Shown here: one piece after another, positions 24,200-31,362 of the stretch
How positions within the stretch are numbered: position 1 is the stretch's first letter
Layout of the letters: each line of letters opens with the position of its first letter
Assembly (NCBI GenBank): GCA_009699605.1
Contig: WLNW01000017.1
Span: 1-33,419 of the forward strand
Length of the DNA stretch: 33,419 nucleotides
Origin: Actinomycetota bacterium
GTDB taxonomy: Bacteria > Actinomycetota > Acidimicrobiia > Acidimicrobiales > WLNW01
Reading direction: 5' to 3'
Notes under the pieces: generated by a model
Databases searched by the model: none
Told to the model about the DNA's origin: nothing
What the model saw: the letters and a program-made list of their open reading frames with translations, nothing else
Made by a program: the position numbers and the translations under genes

Positions 24200-25408
24200 T
24201 CAGTCGGGGAGGAGCCAGGCGGCGTTCTCGACGAACACTTTGCGCAGCACATCAGAGCCGAGGCGCGCCAGCTTTCCGCTGATGTCGCCCATGGGGTCAC
24301 GGCCGCCTTCGGGGTGAGGGTAGTCGCTCGAGTAGCAGTAGATCTCGGGCATCGAGAACTGGTCGATGTAGACATCAACCGGCTCGATGTCGAACAGCGA
24401 AACGCGAACATTGCGCCGGATGTAGTCGCTCGGCTGCATCGTGATGGGCAACGCCCCCTCGGTGTTGTCCAGCGAGAACTTGCGTGAGTTCGCGTGCCAG
24501 AAGTCCAGGTTCTGCGCGAGCGGACCCACCCACTGACCGAGCACCTCGCACGCGCCGAAGCGCAAACGCGGGTGACGCTCGAACACCCCGCCGAGCACCA
24601 TGGTGGCGAGGAAGTTCTGTACGGGAAGGTGCAGCGTGGACAACGTCCACGGATCCATCTGGAACTCCTCGCCGGCCTTCCACCCTTGGAACGCAGGAGC
24701 GTCGCGCCATGCAGCGGTTTTCAAGAAGTCAAGGTCGGCACCGACGTGGGCCAATACCGGCACGTCGGCTTCGGCGAGCAAGGACCACATCGGATCGAGA
24801 TCGGGATGTGCAGGGGAGCAGCCTCCCGGAAGGGAGGCGCTGGGCAGCCACACCGCACGCACGCCGCCGGTGACGAGTCGGGTGACCTGCGCCTGCAGTT
24901 CGCCGACGGTGGGAGCGATCGCGACGCCGACTGCGCGGATCCGGTCGGAGCGTCGAGCGACGCGGATACAGAAGTCGTTGTACGCCTCGATCAGCGACAA
25001 CGCGTACGCGCGGCGGTCGCCCCGGATGCTGCGGAACATGTCGGGGTACTGCTCGGCCCGGTAGTAGAAGCTCACGGCGTAGAGCCCGATGCTGCCCGGG
25101 AACATCAGCTGACGTTCGACACCGAGGAAGTCCATGACCTCGAGTCGACGATCGAGATCGAACGCGCCTGGGGCTTGTGCGAATTTCGTGTTCCAGACCG
25201 AATGGGCGGTGATCTCGGTGGTGTCGGCGGCGACGAACCTGCGGATCGGCATCATCGAGGCTTCGAATGCATCGACGAATGGCCGCACGACCTCGCCGAA
25301 CTGCTCCTCCCAATGGTTGACCGGCGTGTACTCGTGCGTGTCGGCGTCGAGCATGCGGCCGATGAACGGGTGCAGAGCCGCGGGAACGGCGTCGTAGGTG
25401 GTGGTCAC
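24200..25408 (-). CDS. Amidohydrolase-2 family protein, divergent subgroup
   Basis: A 402-residue amidohydrolase-2 enzyme. Metal-site elements: D-T-H in MLDADTHEYTP (near residues 22-24), His in VLAHVGADLDF, Asp in YSSDYPHPEGG. It diverges from the SVDDH group: the first metal motif is DADTHEY, and LLAEADVPVLAHVG replaces the CxHxGSSS motif. The GTG start overlaps the stop of the SDR by 4 nt, so the two are coupled. Its partners (dioxygenase, SDR, esterase) differ from those of the other amidohydrolases, suggesting a different substrate. Confidence 0.82.
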   Translation of the reverse strand: MTTTYDAVPAALHPFIGRMLDADTHEYTPVNHWEEQFGEVVRPFVDAFEASMMPIRRFVAADTTEITAHSVWNTKFAQAPGAFDLDRRLEVMDFLGVERQLMFPGSIGLYAVSFYYRAEQYPDMFRSIRGDRRAYALSLIEAYNDFCIRVARRSDRIRAVGVAIAPTVGELQAQVTRLVTGGVRAVWLPSASLPGGCSPAHPDLDPMWSLLAEADVPVLAHVGADLDFLKTAAWRDAPAFQGWKAGEEFQMDPWTLSTLHLPVQNFLATMVLGGVFERHPRLRFGACEVLGQWVGPLAQNLDFWHANSRKFSLDNTEGALPITMQPSDYIRRNVRVSLFDIEPVDVYIDQFSMPEIYCYSSDYPHPEGGRDPMGDISGKLARLGSDVLRKVFVENAAWLLPD

Positions 25409-26379
25409 GTGGAGTGCTCCCTGTGGGGCGGCACTGCCGCGGCCATCAACACGGGCTCGGTCAGGTCGTAGCCGAGCACCGCGGCCGCGATGGCCCCGGC
25501 GTCGGCTGCGTCGATGGGATAGGTGTAGTCCGTTTCGCTCAGCACCTCGGGCAGGTGTTCGAGGACGTCTTCGGGAGTCAGGTTCGTGCTCAGGTAGCCG
25601 AGCGTCTCCGCCATCACGGTGCGCGCCACCCTTCCGCCGCCCACCACCAACATCTCGCCCGTGACCGAACACGTCGAATGGACGAGCGCTGCGACGACCG
25701 GCGACACGAGTTCGGGCCGCATGGTGGCGAGGAACCAGTCGCGGAACTCGGAGTGGGCCATGTTTTCGGCCATGCGTGTGGCCCCTGCCGGCTCGAGGAG
25801 GTTCACCGTGATGCCGAATGCTTCGCCCTCTCGTGCGAGACCGCGGGTGAACCCGATGAAGGAGGCCTTTGCGGTGCTGTAGGGAATGCTTCCGGCGAGT
25901 CCGTAGATGGCGGTGGATGCCGCGAGCACGATGCGACCGTGCTGTTGACGCTGCATGACCGGCCATGCCTCTTGCACAAGCGCATACGCGGCGCGTGTGT
26001 TGATCGCGAGCAGCTTGTCGAGGCGCTCGAGCGACTCGTTCTCGAATGCCATGCCACCGAGCGTGAACCCGGCGTTGTGGACGAGCACGTCGATGCGACC
26101 GTACGCATCGATGGTGGCTCGCACTGCGCCACGCGCTCCGCCTTCATCGGTGAGATCTTCGACGTAGGGGACTGCGTCACCGCCCAGTCTGCGGATCGCG
26201 TCGACGGTCTCGGCGGCCGGCCCAGGATCGTGGCCTGTGCCGAACAGATCGGTCCCGGTGTCGCTCACCACGACTCGCGCGCCGCGACTTGCGAGCAGCA
26301 TCGCGTGCGCACGACCCATGCCGCGGCCACCGCCGGTGACCAGCGCAACGCGGCCGTCGAAGCGCAGCTCGTCGATCAT
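25405..26379 (-). CDS. SDR family oxidoreductase with C-terminal extension
   Basis: A 324-residue SDR: cofactor loop VTGGGRGMGR (from residue 14), VVVSDTG, VHNAG, the Ser in LAASTAIYG, and the YSTAK catalytic pair. The core ends near VVGGGRV and is followed by about 70 residues (GYLSTNLTPEDVLEHLPEVL...) similar to the tail of hydroxyacyl-CoA-dehydrogenase-like SDRs of actinobacteria. ATG 26379 overlaps the TGA of the dioxygenase gene (ATGA), and its own stop overlaps the amidohydrolase start. Expected to oxidise a hydroxyl formed or released by the neighbouring enzymes. Confidence 0.85.
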   Translation of the reverse strand: MIDELRFDGRVALVTGGGRGMGRAHAMLLASRGARVVVSDTGTDLFGTGHDPGPAAETVDAIRRLGGDAVPYVEDLTDEGGARGAVRATIDAYGRIDVLVHNAGFTLGGMAFENESLERLDKLLAINTRAAYALVQEAWPVMQRQQHGRIVLAASTAIYGLAGSIPYSTAKASFIGFTRGLAREGEAFGITVNLLEPAGATRMAENMAHSEFRDWFLATMRPELVSPVVAALVHSTCSVTGEMLVVGGGRVARTVMAETLGYLSTNLTPEDVLEHLPEVLSETDYTYPIDAADAGAIAAAVLGYDLTEPVLMAAAVPPHREHST

Positions 26380-27332
26380 TCGGCTAGGCCGCCGTGTTGG
26401 CGCATGTATCGCCGCTGGCCGCCGGGTACGGCGCCGCGGCGATGCTGCAGCCCGATGTTGTCCCAGAGGACGAGGTCTCCGGTCGACCACTGGTGGACGA
26501 GCCGAGGCGCGGTGGCGTCGATGTGGGTCCGCAGTTCGGCGAGGACGCGATCGCTTTCGTCGCGGTTCATACCCGCGATGCGGTCGGCGAAGTCGTTCAC
26601 GTAGATGGTTCGGCGCCCGGTGTTCGGATGTGGGGTGAATACCGGGTGCGTGGCATCGGCGAGGCGCGGCATGTCGGCCGGGCTCGGCAGTCGCGGGTCG
26701 AAGTAGATCACCTGGCGGTTCTCGAGCAGTGTGCGCAAAGAGGTCGGGAGCGTTTCGTAAGCCGTGTAGAGGTCGCGGTACTCGGTGGGCGTGACGCCGG
26801 GCTCGACGTCGAGCGCTTCGAACACGCTCACGACCTTGCGCATCGGCCGATGACTCTGGTCGTTGTGCCAGACAAGTTCGCTGATGCCATCGGTGCCTGG
26901 CGCGTACAGTGTGCTGCCGGTGTTGTCGGCACTGCGATCCATGTACTGCTTGCTCTCGATGGCCATCTGGCTGGCGGGACCGCCCTGGTTGCGATGCCCC
27001 GAGTAGTGCGCGGCGCCGTCCTCGGTCTCGAGCACGAGGCGACCGAATTGACGAAGGAATGCATCGAGTTGGACCTCCGACGGGCACGGCTGGCCGCGCA
27101 GCACGAGCAGCAGGTTTCGACGCAGTGCAAGGGTCAGCAGGCGCACCACCTCGGGATCGTGCACGTCCCAGCGCACCCCCGTGACCTCGATGCCGAACGA
27201 AGTGTCGGGCAGCGTCGCGAATTGCAGACCGGTCGACAGCGCAACATCGAGGCCGAGGCTGGGGGAGAACGACGATGGGGTGGTTGCCTCGGTGGTCGTC
27301 GCCTTGGTGGTCGTGGTCGCGGCGATCGACAT
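26376..27332 (-). CDS. TauD/TfdA-type Fe(II)/2-oxoglutarate dioxygenase
   Basis: A 318-residue dioxygenase of the TauD/TfdA family, which hydroxylates a substrate next to a sulfonate, ether or carboxyl group and releases succinate and CO2. The iron triad is H156-x-D158 (VWHNDQSH) and H297 in LQHRRGAVPGGQRRYMRQ, where R308 should bind 2-oxoglutarate. The first 25 residues are an unusual Thr-rich tract (ATTTTKATTTEATT) with no counterpart in the family. ATG 27332 has GGGGAG 6 nt upstream; a TACCAT -10 lies on the minus strand at 27378-27373. First gene of the TauD-SDR-amidohydrolase-hydrolase operon. Confidence 0.85.
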   Translation of the reverse strand: MSIAATTTTKATTTEATTPSSFSPSLGLDVALSTGLQFATLPDTSFGIEVTGVRWDVHDPEVVRLLTLALRRNLLLVLRGQPCPSEVQLDAFLRQFGRLVLETEDGAAHYSGHRNQGGPASQMAIESKQYMDRSADNTGSTLYAPGTDGISELVWHNDQSHRPMRKVVSVFEALDVEPGVTPTEYRDLYTAYETLPTSLRTLLENRQVIYFDPRLPSPADMPRLADATHPVFTPHPNTGRRTIYVNDFADRIAGMNRDESDRVLAELRTHIDATAPRLVHQWSTGDLVLWDNIGLQHRRGAVPGGQRRYMRQHGGLAE

Positions 27333-27388
27333 TGGCATCTCCCCATCAGGCGTGCGCTCGGCCCCTTCGTCGATGGTAGACGATGCCG

Positions 27389-27394
27389 TACGAT
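27389..27394 (+). promoter_or_regulatory. Leaderless -10 element
   Basis: TACGAT is followed by 6 nt and GTG 27401. No Shine-Dalgarno sequence is present. This supports a start at 27401 rather than the ATG at 27383, which would lie upstream of the promoter hexamer. Confidence 0.45.
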
Positions 27395-27400
27395 CCGCTG

Positions 27401-27904
27401 GTGGCCCGCCCGACACCGTTGACGAGCGCCGACGAGTTGGTCCTGCCCGCCGGTTCCACGCTCGACCCGGCGATGGTGTTCGCTGTCGCGACCCGCACCA
27501 ACGTCGCTCAGGCCACACTCGGTACCCAGCTCCTGGGCGTGGGCGCGCAGCACGCCACGATACGCGTCCCGTGGCGAGCCGATCTCGGGGCCGGCGGTGC
27601 CACCGCTCGGTGGGCCGACTTCGTGGTCCCCATGCTTGTTGATCACGCGTGCTCGCTCGCCGTCCTCATGGTGCTCGACGACGCCGCTCGTTGGGCCGGA
27701 TCGCTCGACCTGCGGGTGGACTATCGCCGATCGCTCGACGCGTCACCGTTCCTCGTGGCGCACGCGGTGTGCGACGAACGCGTGGGCGCCGTGATGCGTG
27801 TGCGTGCCATGGTCTCGGCCGACCCAGACGACGACGATCCAATGGCGGTGGGGCTCTGCACGATCGCAGTAGTCGCTGGCCCGACTGGTGAGTCCCGACC
27901 GTGA
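27401..27904 (+). CDS. Hotdog-fold (PaaI/thioesterase-like) protein
   Basis: A 167-residue protein with hotdog-fold features: GAGGATARWADFVVPMLVDHACSLAVL resembles the long central helix of thioesterases, followed by strands LDLRVDYRRSL, FLVAHAVCDERVGAVMRVRAMV and MAVGLCTIAVVAG. The conserved HGG/Asp of PaaI is not clear. GTG 27401 is chosen from the leaderless promoter; ATG 27383 is an alternative. It overlaps the next gene by 4 nt (GTGA), and the next one is also a hotdog protein, so the two may form a heterodimeric thioesterase or dehydratase. Function inferred only. Confidence 0.65.
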   Translation: MARPTPLTSADELVLPAGSTLDPAMVFAVATRTNVAQATLGTQLLGVGAQHATIRVPWRADLGAGGATARWADFVVPMLVDHACSLAVLMVLDDAARWAGSLDLRVDYRRSLDASPFLVAHAVCDERVGAVMRVRAMVSADPDDDDPMAVGLCTIAVVAGPTGESRP

Positions 27905-28317
27905 CGCAACCTGAGGCACTGTTGCTCGAAAGGCTTGCGGTGGTGCTGGCCACGTCGCCCGCAGTCCCGTACCTCGGTCTGCGGGGCGAGATCGTCGACG
28001 CTCGTGTCGTGGTCACCCTGCCTGGGCTCGAACAACACGTGGGCGACGTGAGCCAGCGTTCGGTGCACGGTGGTGTACTCGCGGCGTTCCTCGAGACCGC
28101 TGCGCTCGCAATGCTGCAGGCGCACGGTTCCGGCGACCCCGTTAAGGCGCTGTCGTTCACGTCGGCGTTCGTCCGGCCGGCGCAGGTCGTCGACACCTAT
28201 GCGGCGGTCGATGTCGTGCGCATCGGTCGTCGCATTGCTCACGTGCGCGTCGGCGCGTGGCAGGGCGACGTCGACAACTTTGTGGCGACGGGCCAAGGGA
28301 CCTTCTCCCTCCGATAA
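27901..28317 (+). CDS. PaaI-family hotdog thioesterase
   Basis: A 138-residue hotdog thioesterase. The PaaI signature is clear: SVHGGVLAAFLETAALAML (His-Gly-Gly loop followed by the central helix), then VKALSFTSAFVRPAQ and RIGRRIAHVRVGAWQGD strands and a C-terminal FVATGQGTF. It should hydrolyse acyl- or aryl-CoA thioesters. GTG 27901 overlaps the upstream hotdog gene. The role is likely release of an acid from a CoA ester in one of the neighbouring catabolic routes, but it could equally be housekeeping. Confidence 0.75.
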   Translation: MTQPEALLLERLAVVLATSPAVPYLGLRGEIVDARVVVTLPGLEQHVGDVSQRSVHGGVLAAFLETAALAMLQAHGSGDPVKALSFTSAFVRPAQVVDTYAAVDVVRIGRRIAHVRVGAWQGDVDNFVATGQGTFSLR

Positions 28318-28375
28318 CAAATCCCGGCCGCCCGTCGACGATGTGGTCGCCCCGAGCGCGTACCGTTCCGTACTC

Positions 28376-29344
28376 GTGGACACCGACTCGACCCAACCCT
28401 CCGATCGCACAGACGCTGAACCCCCTGCGAACCCGGCGAGCTCGGCGTATGCCTTGCCGACCAGCGGACGCGTCGCCTACCAGGGCGAGCCCGGGGCCAA
28501 CAGCTTTGCCGCGTGCCTCGAGGTGCTACCGGGCATGGAGCCAGTCGGGTGTCAGACCTTCGAGGACGCGTTCGCCGCCGTACAAGGTGGCGACGCCGAC
28601 CTGGCGATGATCCCGGTCGAGAATTCGATCGCCGGGCGTGTGGCCGACATCCACCACCTGTTGCCCGAGTCGGGTCTGCACATTATCGCCGAGCATTTCA
28701 TGCCCATCCACTTCCAGCTCATGGTGCTTCCCGGCACCACGCTTGCCGACGTGCGGCGGGTGCGCAGCCACATCCACGCGCTCGGGCAGTGCCGGCGCAT
28801 CATCCGCGACAACGGCTGGGCCACGTCCGTGGCCGACGACACCGCAGGCGCGGCGCGCGAGGTGGCCGAGGCCGGCGACCGCGGGGTCGCGGCGTTCGCT
28901 CCTGCCGCGGCGGCTGAGCTCTACGGCCTCGAGATCCTGGCGCACGATGTCGAGGACGAGCACTACAACATGACGCGGTTCTTGGTGCTGTCACGGTCCT
29001 CCGTCGAACCGCCCGTCGATGGTGGCCCGGCGATCACGAGCTTCTGCTTCCGCGTGCGCAACGTGCCGGCTGCGCTTTACAAGGCCATGGGTGGCTTCGC
29101 CACGAACGGCGTCAACCTGACCAAGCTCGAGAGCTACCAACTCGGCGGCACGTTCTTCGCCACACAGTTCTATGCCGACGTCGAGGGTCATCCAGCACAG
29201 ACCTCGTTGGGCCTCGCACTCGAGGAGCTTGCGTTCTTCTCCGTGCAATTGCGCATCCTCGGTACGTATCCCGCGCATCCGTTCCGCTCCCAGATCGCCG
29301 AACCCGCCAGCAATGCGCTGCTCCGTCCAAACAGCGTGCACTGA
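28376..29344 (+). CDS. pheA: Prephenate dehydratase
   Basis: A 322-residue monofunctional prephenate dehydratase with regulatory ACT domain, making phenylpyruvate for phenylalanine. Catalytic domain: AYQGEPGANSFAA, FEDAFAAVQGGDADLAMIPVENSIAGRV, and the TRF triad in MTRFLVLSR. ACT domain: FRVRNVPAALYKAMGGFATNGVNLTKLESYQLGG. The sequence, especially ADIHHLLPESGLHIIAEHF, HALGQCRRIIRDNGW and LESYQLGGTFFATQFYADVEGHP, closely matches alphaproteobacterial PheA rather than the usual actinobacterial type. GTG 28376 follows a TACCGT -10 (28361-28366) by 9 nt; GTG 28343 is an alternative. An N-terminal tail of about 30 residues precedes the domain. Confidence 0.9.
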   Translation: MDTDSTQPSDRTDAEPPANPASSAYALPTSGRVAYQGEPGANSFAACLEVLPGMEPVGCQTFEDAFAAVQGGDADLAMIPVENSIAGRVADIHHLLPESGLHIIAEHFMPIHFQLMVLPGTTLADVRRVRSHIHALGQCRRIIRDNGWATSVADDTAGAAREVAEAGDRGVAAFAPAAAAELYGLEILAHDVEDEHYNMTRFLVLSRSSVEPPVDGGPAITSFCFRVRNVPAALYKAMGGFATNGVNLTKLESYQLGGTFFATQFYADVEGHPAQTSLGLALEELAFFSVQLRILGTYPAHPFRSQIAEPASNALLRPNSVH

Positions 29345-29381
29345 TCGGAGGTCGATCCCAGGCTTGCGCTCGAACGGCTCG

Positions 29382-30116
29382 TCAGCCGGCCAGATCGCGT
29401 AGGTCGACTACCGAGGGATCGCCGAAGGACTCGCTCAGCAGATGTTCGACAAGTCGGCGCGCTGTGCGATCGGGCGACGCGAGCATCCCGTCACGATTCA
29501 TCTCGACGAAGCGCTCCAGTTCGGGAAAGTCGTTCACGTTGCTGGCCCGTATCTGGGCTTGCATCGCGGTGTCGACGACCCCTGGCGCGATCGAGCAGAC
29601 GCGGCAGCGCAGGGGTGCGTCCAGCGCGACGCTGCGAGTGAAGTGATCGAGGCCCGCTTTCGTGGCGCAGTACGTCGACCAACCTGCGTATGGCGTTCGC
29701 GCGGCACCCGACGAGACCTGTGCGATACGCCGCTCGATGTCGAGGTCTGCGGTGAGCCGGAGCAGTTCGTTCGTGAGGACGATCGGCGTGGCCAGGTTCA
29801 GGTTCACGGCTTCGGCAAGGTCTATGGCATCCAGGCTGCCGACTGGCCCGATCGGTGGCAGTACGCCCGCGTTGTTCACGAGGAGCACCTGCGTGATGCG
29901 CGACCAGTCGGCGACATCGAGTGCGCCGGACATCGCGTGCGCTGCGTCGGCGGGTGAACGGAGGTCGACGACGAGCTGACGCATGTTCGGGTCGGCTCGC
30001 AACGAGCGTCGGCGGCCCAGCGCGACGACCGTGTTCTCGGGCTCGCCGACGAACACGTCGAGTAGCGCTGCGCCCAGGCCGCTCGTATGACCGGTGAGGA
30101 TGACGAGACGGCCCAT
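29382..30116 (-). CDS. SDR family oxidoreductase, sepiapterin-reductase-like
   Basis: A 244-residue SDR: cofactor loop ILTGHTSGLG at the very N-terminus, VVDLRSP, LLVNNAG, the Ser in AQVSSGAAR and YCATK. The early ALGRRR after strand 2 suggests NADP(H), and the overall pattern resembles sepiapterin reductase and related carbonyl reductases. ATG 30116 is preceded by GAGGAG at zero spacing and by CATACT 6 nt upstream on the minus strand, which favours a leaderless transcript. It converges on pheA. Confidence 0.8.
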   Translation of the reverse strand: MGRLVILTGHTSGLGAALLDVFVGEPENTVVALGRRRSLRADPNMRQLVVDLRSPADAAHAMSGALDVADWSRITQVLLVNNAGVLPPIGPVGSLDAIDLAEAVNLNLATPIVLTNELLRLTADLDIERRIAQVSSGAARTPYAGWSTYCATKAGLDHFTRSVALDAPLRCRVCSIAPGVVDTAMQAQIRASNVNDFPELERFVEMNRDGMLASPDRTARRLVEHLLSESFGDPSVVDLRDLAG

Positions 30117-30138
30117 CTCCTCAGTATGTGCATCCGGA

Positions 30139-30162
30139 GGCCGTGTCGGCGAGTGCACGGCC
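30139..30162. promoter_or_regulatory. Inverted repeat in divergent intergenic region
   Basis: GGCCGTG and CACGGCC, 10 nt apart, lie between the divergent genes starting at 30116 and 30231. It might be an operator; chance cannot be excluded in GC-rich DNA. A TACCGT -10 for the gene at 30231 lies at 30199-30204. Confidence 0.25.
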
Positions 30163-30230
30163 GGTTCGGAGCGGGGTGCCCCGACTGCGCGCCGCGACTA
30201 CCGTGCGCGTCGAGCAACCGAGGGGGATCG

Positions 30231-30671
30231 ATGGCGATCGACGAGAACGAGCTTCAGGCGATGATGGACGAGCGAGCGATCATCCGCACGATGCACCGCT
30301 ACTGCCGGGCGCTTGACGGCGGCCTCGATGCCGAGTGGCTCGACGTGTTTACCGAGGACGCTGTGTACGACACCGTGCTGCCCAACGGCGACGTGTACGC
30401 ACACCTCACCACGCGAGACGACTTCGTCGCGTTCCTGCACGCGTATCCGCGTCAGCCGGTGACTGCGCCGAAGCACGTGATGGTCAACCCCATCCTCGAG
30501 ATCGATGGTGACACCGCACGCGGCGAGAGCACATTTCTTTACCTCAACCAATCGCCGGGTGAAGTGCCCAAGGTGATGGCATGGGGCCGCTACATCGACG
30601 AGTTCCGGCGCGAGGGCGGTACTTGGCGCATTTCCCTACGGCGCTGCGATACCGAGGCGGTGGACGGCTGA
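30231..30671 (+). CDS. SnoaL-like (NTF2-fold) protein
   Basis: A 146-residue cone-fold protein. The N-terminus (DERAIIRTMHRYCRALDGGLDAEWLDVFTEDAVYDT) is the usual SnoaL/ring-hydroxylating-dioxygenase-small-subunit-like helix and first strand; KHVMVNPILEIDGDTARGES and the final RREGGTWRISLRRC strand complete the sheet. A Tyr/His/Asp set is present, but catalysis cannot be inferred. ATG 30231 follows GAGGGGGA. Possible roles are isomerase, dehydratase or binding of a small aromatic or polyketide-like molecule. Confidence 0.75.
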   Translation: MAIDENELQAMMDERAIIRTMHRYCRALDGGLDAEWLDVFTEDAVYDTVLPNGDVYAHLTTRDDFVAFLHAYPRQPVTAPKHVMVNPILEIDGDTARGESTFLYLNQSPGEVPKVMAWGRYIDEFRREGGTWRISLRRCDTEAVDG

Positions 30672-30678
30672 CCGCCTC
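30654..30678. terminator. Stem-loop over stop codon, convergent genes
   Basis: GAGGCGGT pairs perfectly with ACCGCCTC around a 9-nt loop containing most of the stop codon of the SnoaL-like gene, 16 nt before the convergent VOC gene stop. There is no T-tract. It may terminate transcription from both sides. Confidence 0.35.
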
Positions 30679-30693
30679 CAGGTCCGCGCCGTC

Positions 30694-31191
30694 TCAGCCC
30701 CCGCGCAACAGCGTTGCGTACTCGCCCCAACCGAGTTGCGCGAGCGTGGTGTCGAGGTCGGAGCCGTCGGTGAGCTCGATGCGTGCGTGTCCGGGCTTGG
30801 TGAGATACGCGAACCCAATGGGGATCGCGTCGGGATTCGCCACCGTGACCTCCACGTCCCAACCGGCGCTCATCATGCGTCTGGTCGACGCGGTGACGTC
30901 GTCGACCCAGTAGGCCACGTGGTGTAGCCGTGCGATCTCGTCGGTGTGCCACACGCTGCCCGGTCGGCCCTCGAGGAGCTCGACCCGCATCGGGCCACCA
31001 CGTGAGGTGGTGACGCGGCGCAGTCCGGGAGTGGGCGAGCCGTCACCACTTGCGAACGGCGGCGCGAGCGCACCGTCGAACGGTTCGTTGAACGTAATGC
31101 CGAGCAACGCGCCGACGCTCTCGATTGACGCGTCGAGGTCACAGGTGACGATGCCCACGTGGGCGTGGATCCCCGGTAGTTCGATCGCCAT
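30694..31191 (-). CDS. VOC (glyoxalase/dioxygenase) family protein
   Basis: A 165-residue vicinal-oxygen-chelate protein. The first His is in IHAHVGIVT, the second in RLHHVAYWVDD, and a Glu in ARIELTDG closes the site, consistent with a 2-His-1-Glu metal triad. An LLEGRPGSVWH loop precedes the second half. It resembles lyase/dioxygenase-type VOC proteins of actinobacterial catabolic loci. ATG 31191 has AGGGGA 4 nt upstream; a TACCAT -10 lies on the minus strand at 31223-31218. Convergent with the SnoaL-like gene. Confidence 0.8.
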   Translation of the reverse strand: MAIELPGIHAHVGIVTCDLDASIESVGALLGITFNEPFDGALAPPFASGDGSPTPGLRRVTTSRGGPMRVELLEGRPGSVWHTDEIARLHHVAYWVDDVTASTRRMMSAGWDVEVTVANPDAIPIGFAYLTKPGHARIELTDGSDLDTTLAQLGWGEYATLLRGG

Positions 31192-31362
31192 ATGTCCCCT
31201 TCGGCCAGCGTCTGCGGATGGTACCCGGCGATGAATGGACGCTGGGGCACGATGCGCACACCTTGTGCCCGAACACGCCGCGCTACGCCGACCGATCGGT
31301 TGCCGAGACCGGGTGGTCGGGCCCCTATGGTTTCGTCTGCTCACGAACCGGAGTTGCGATCG

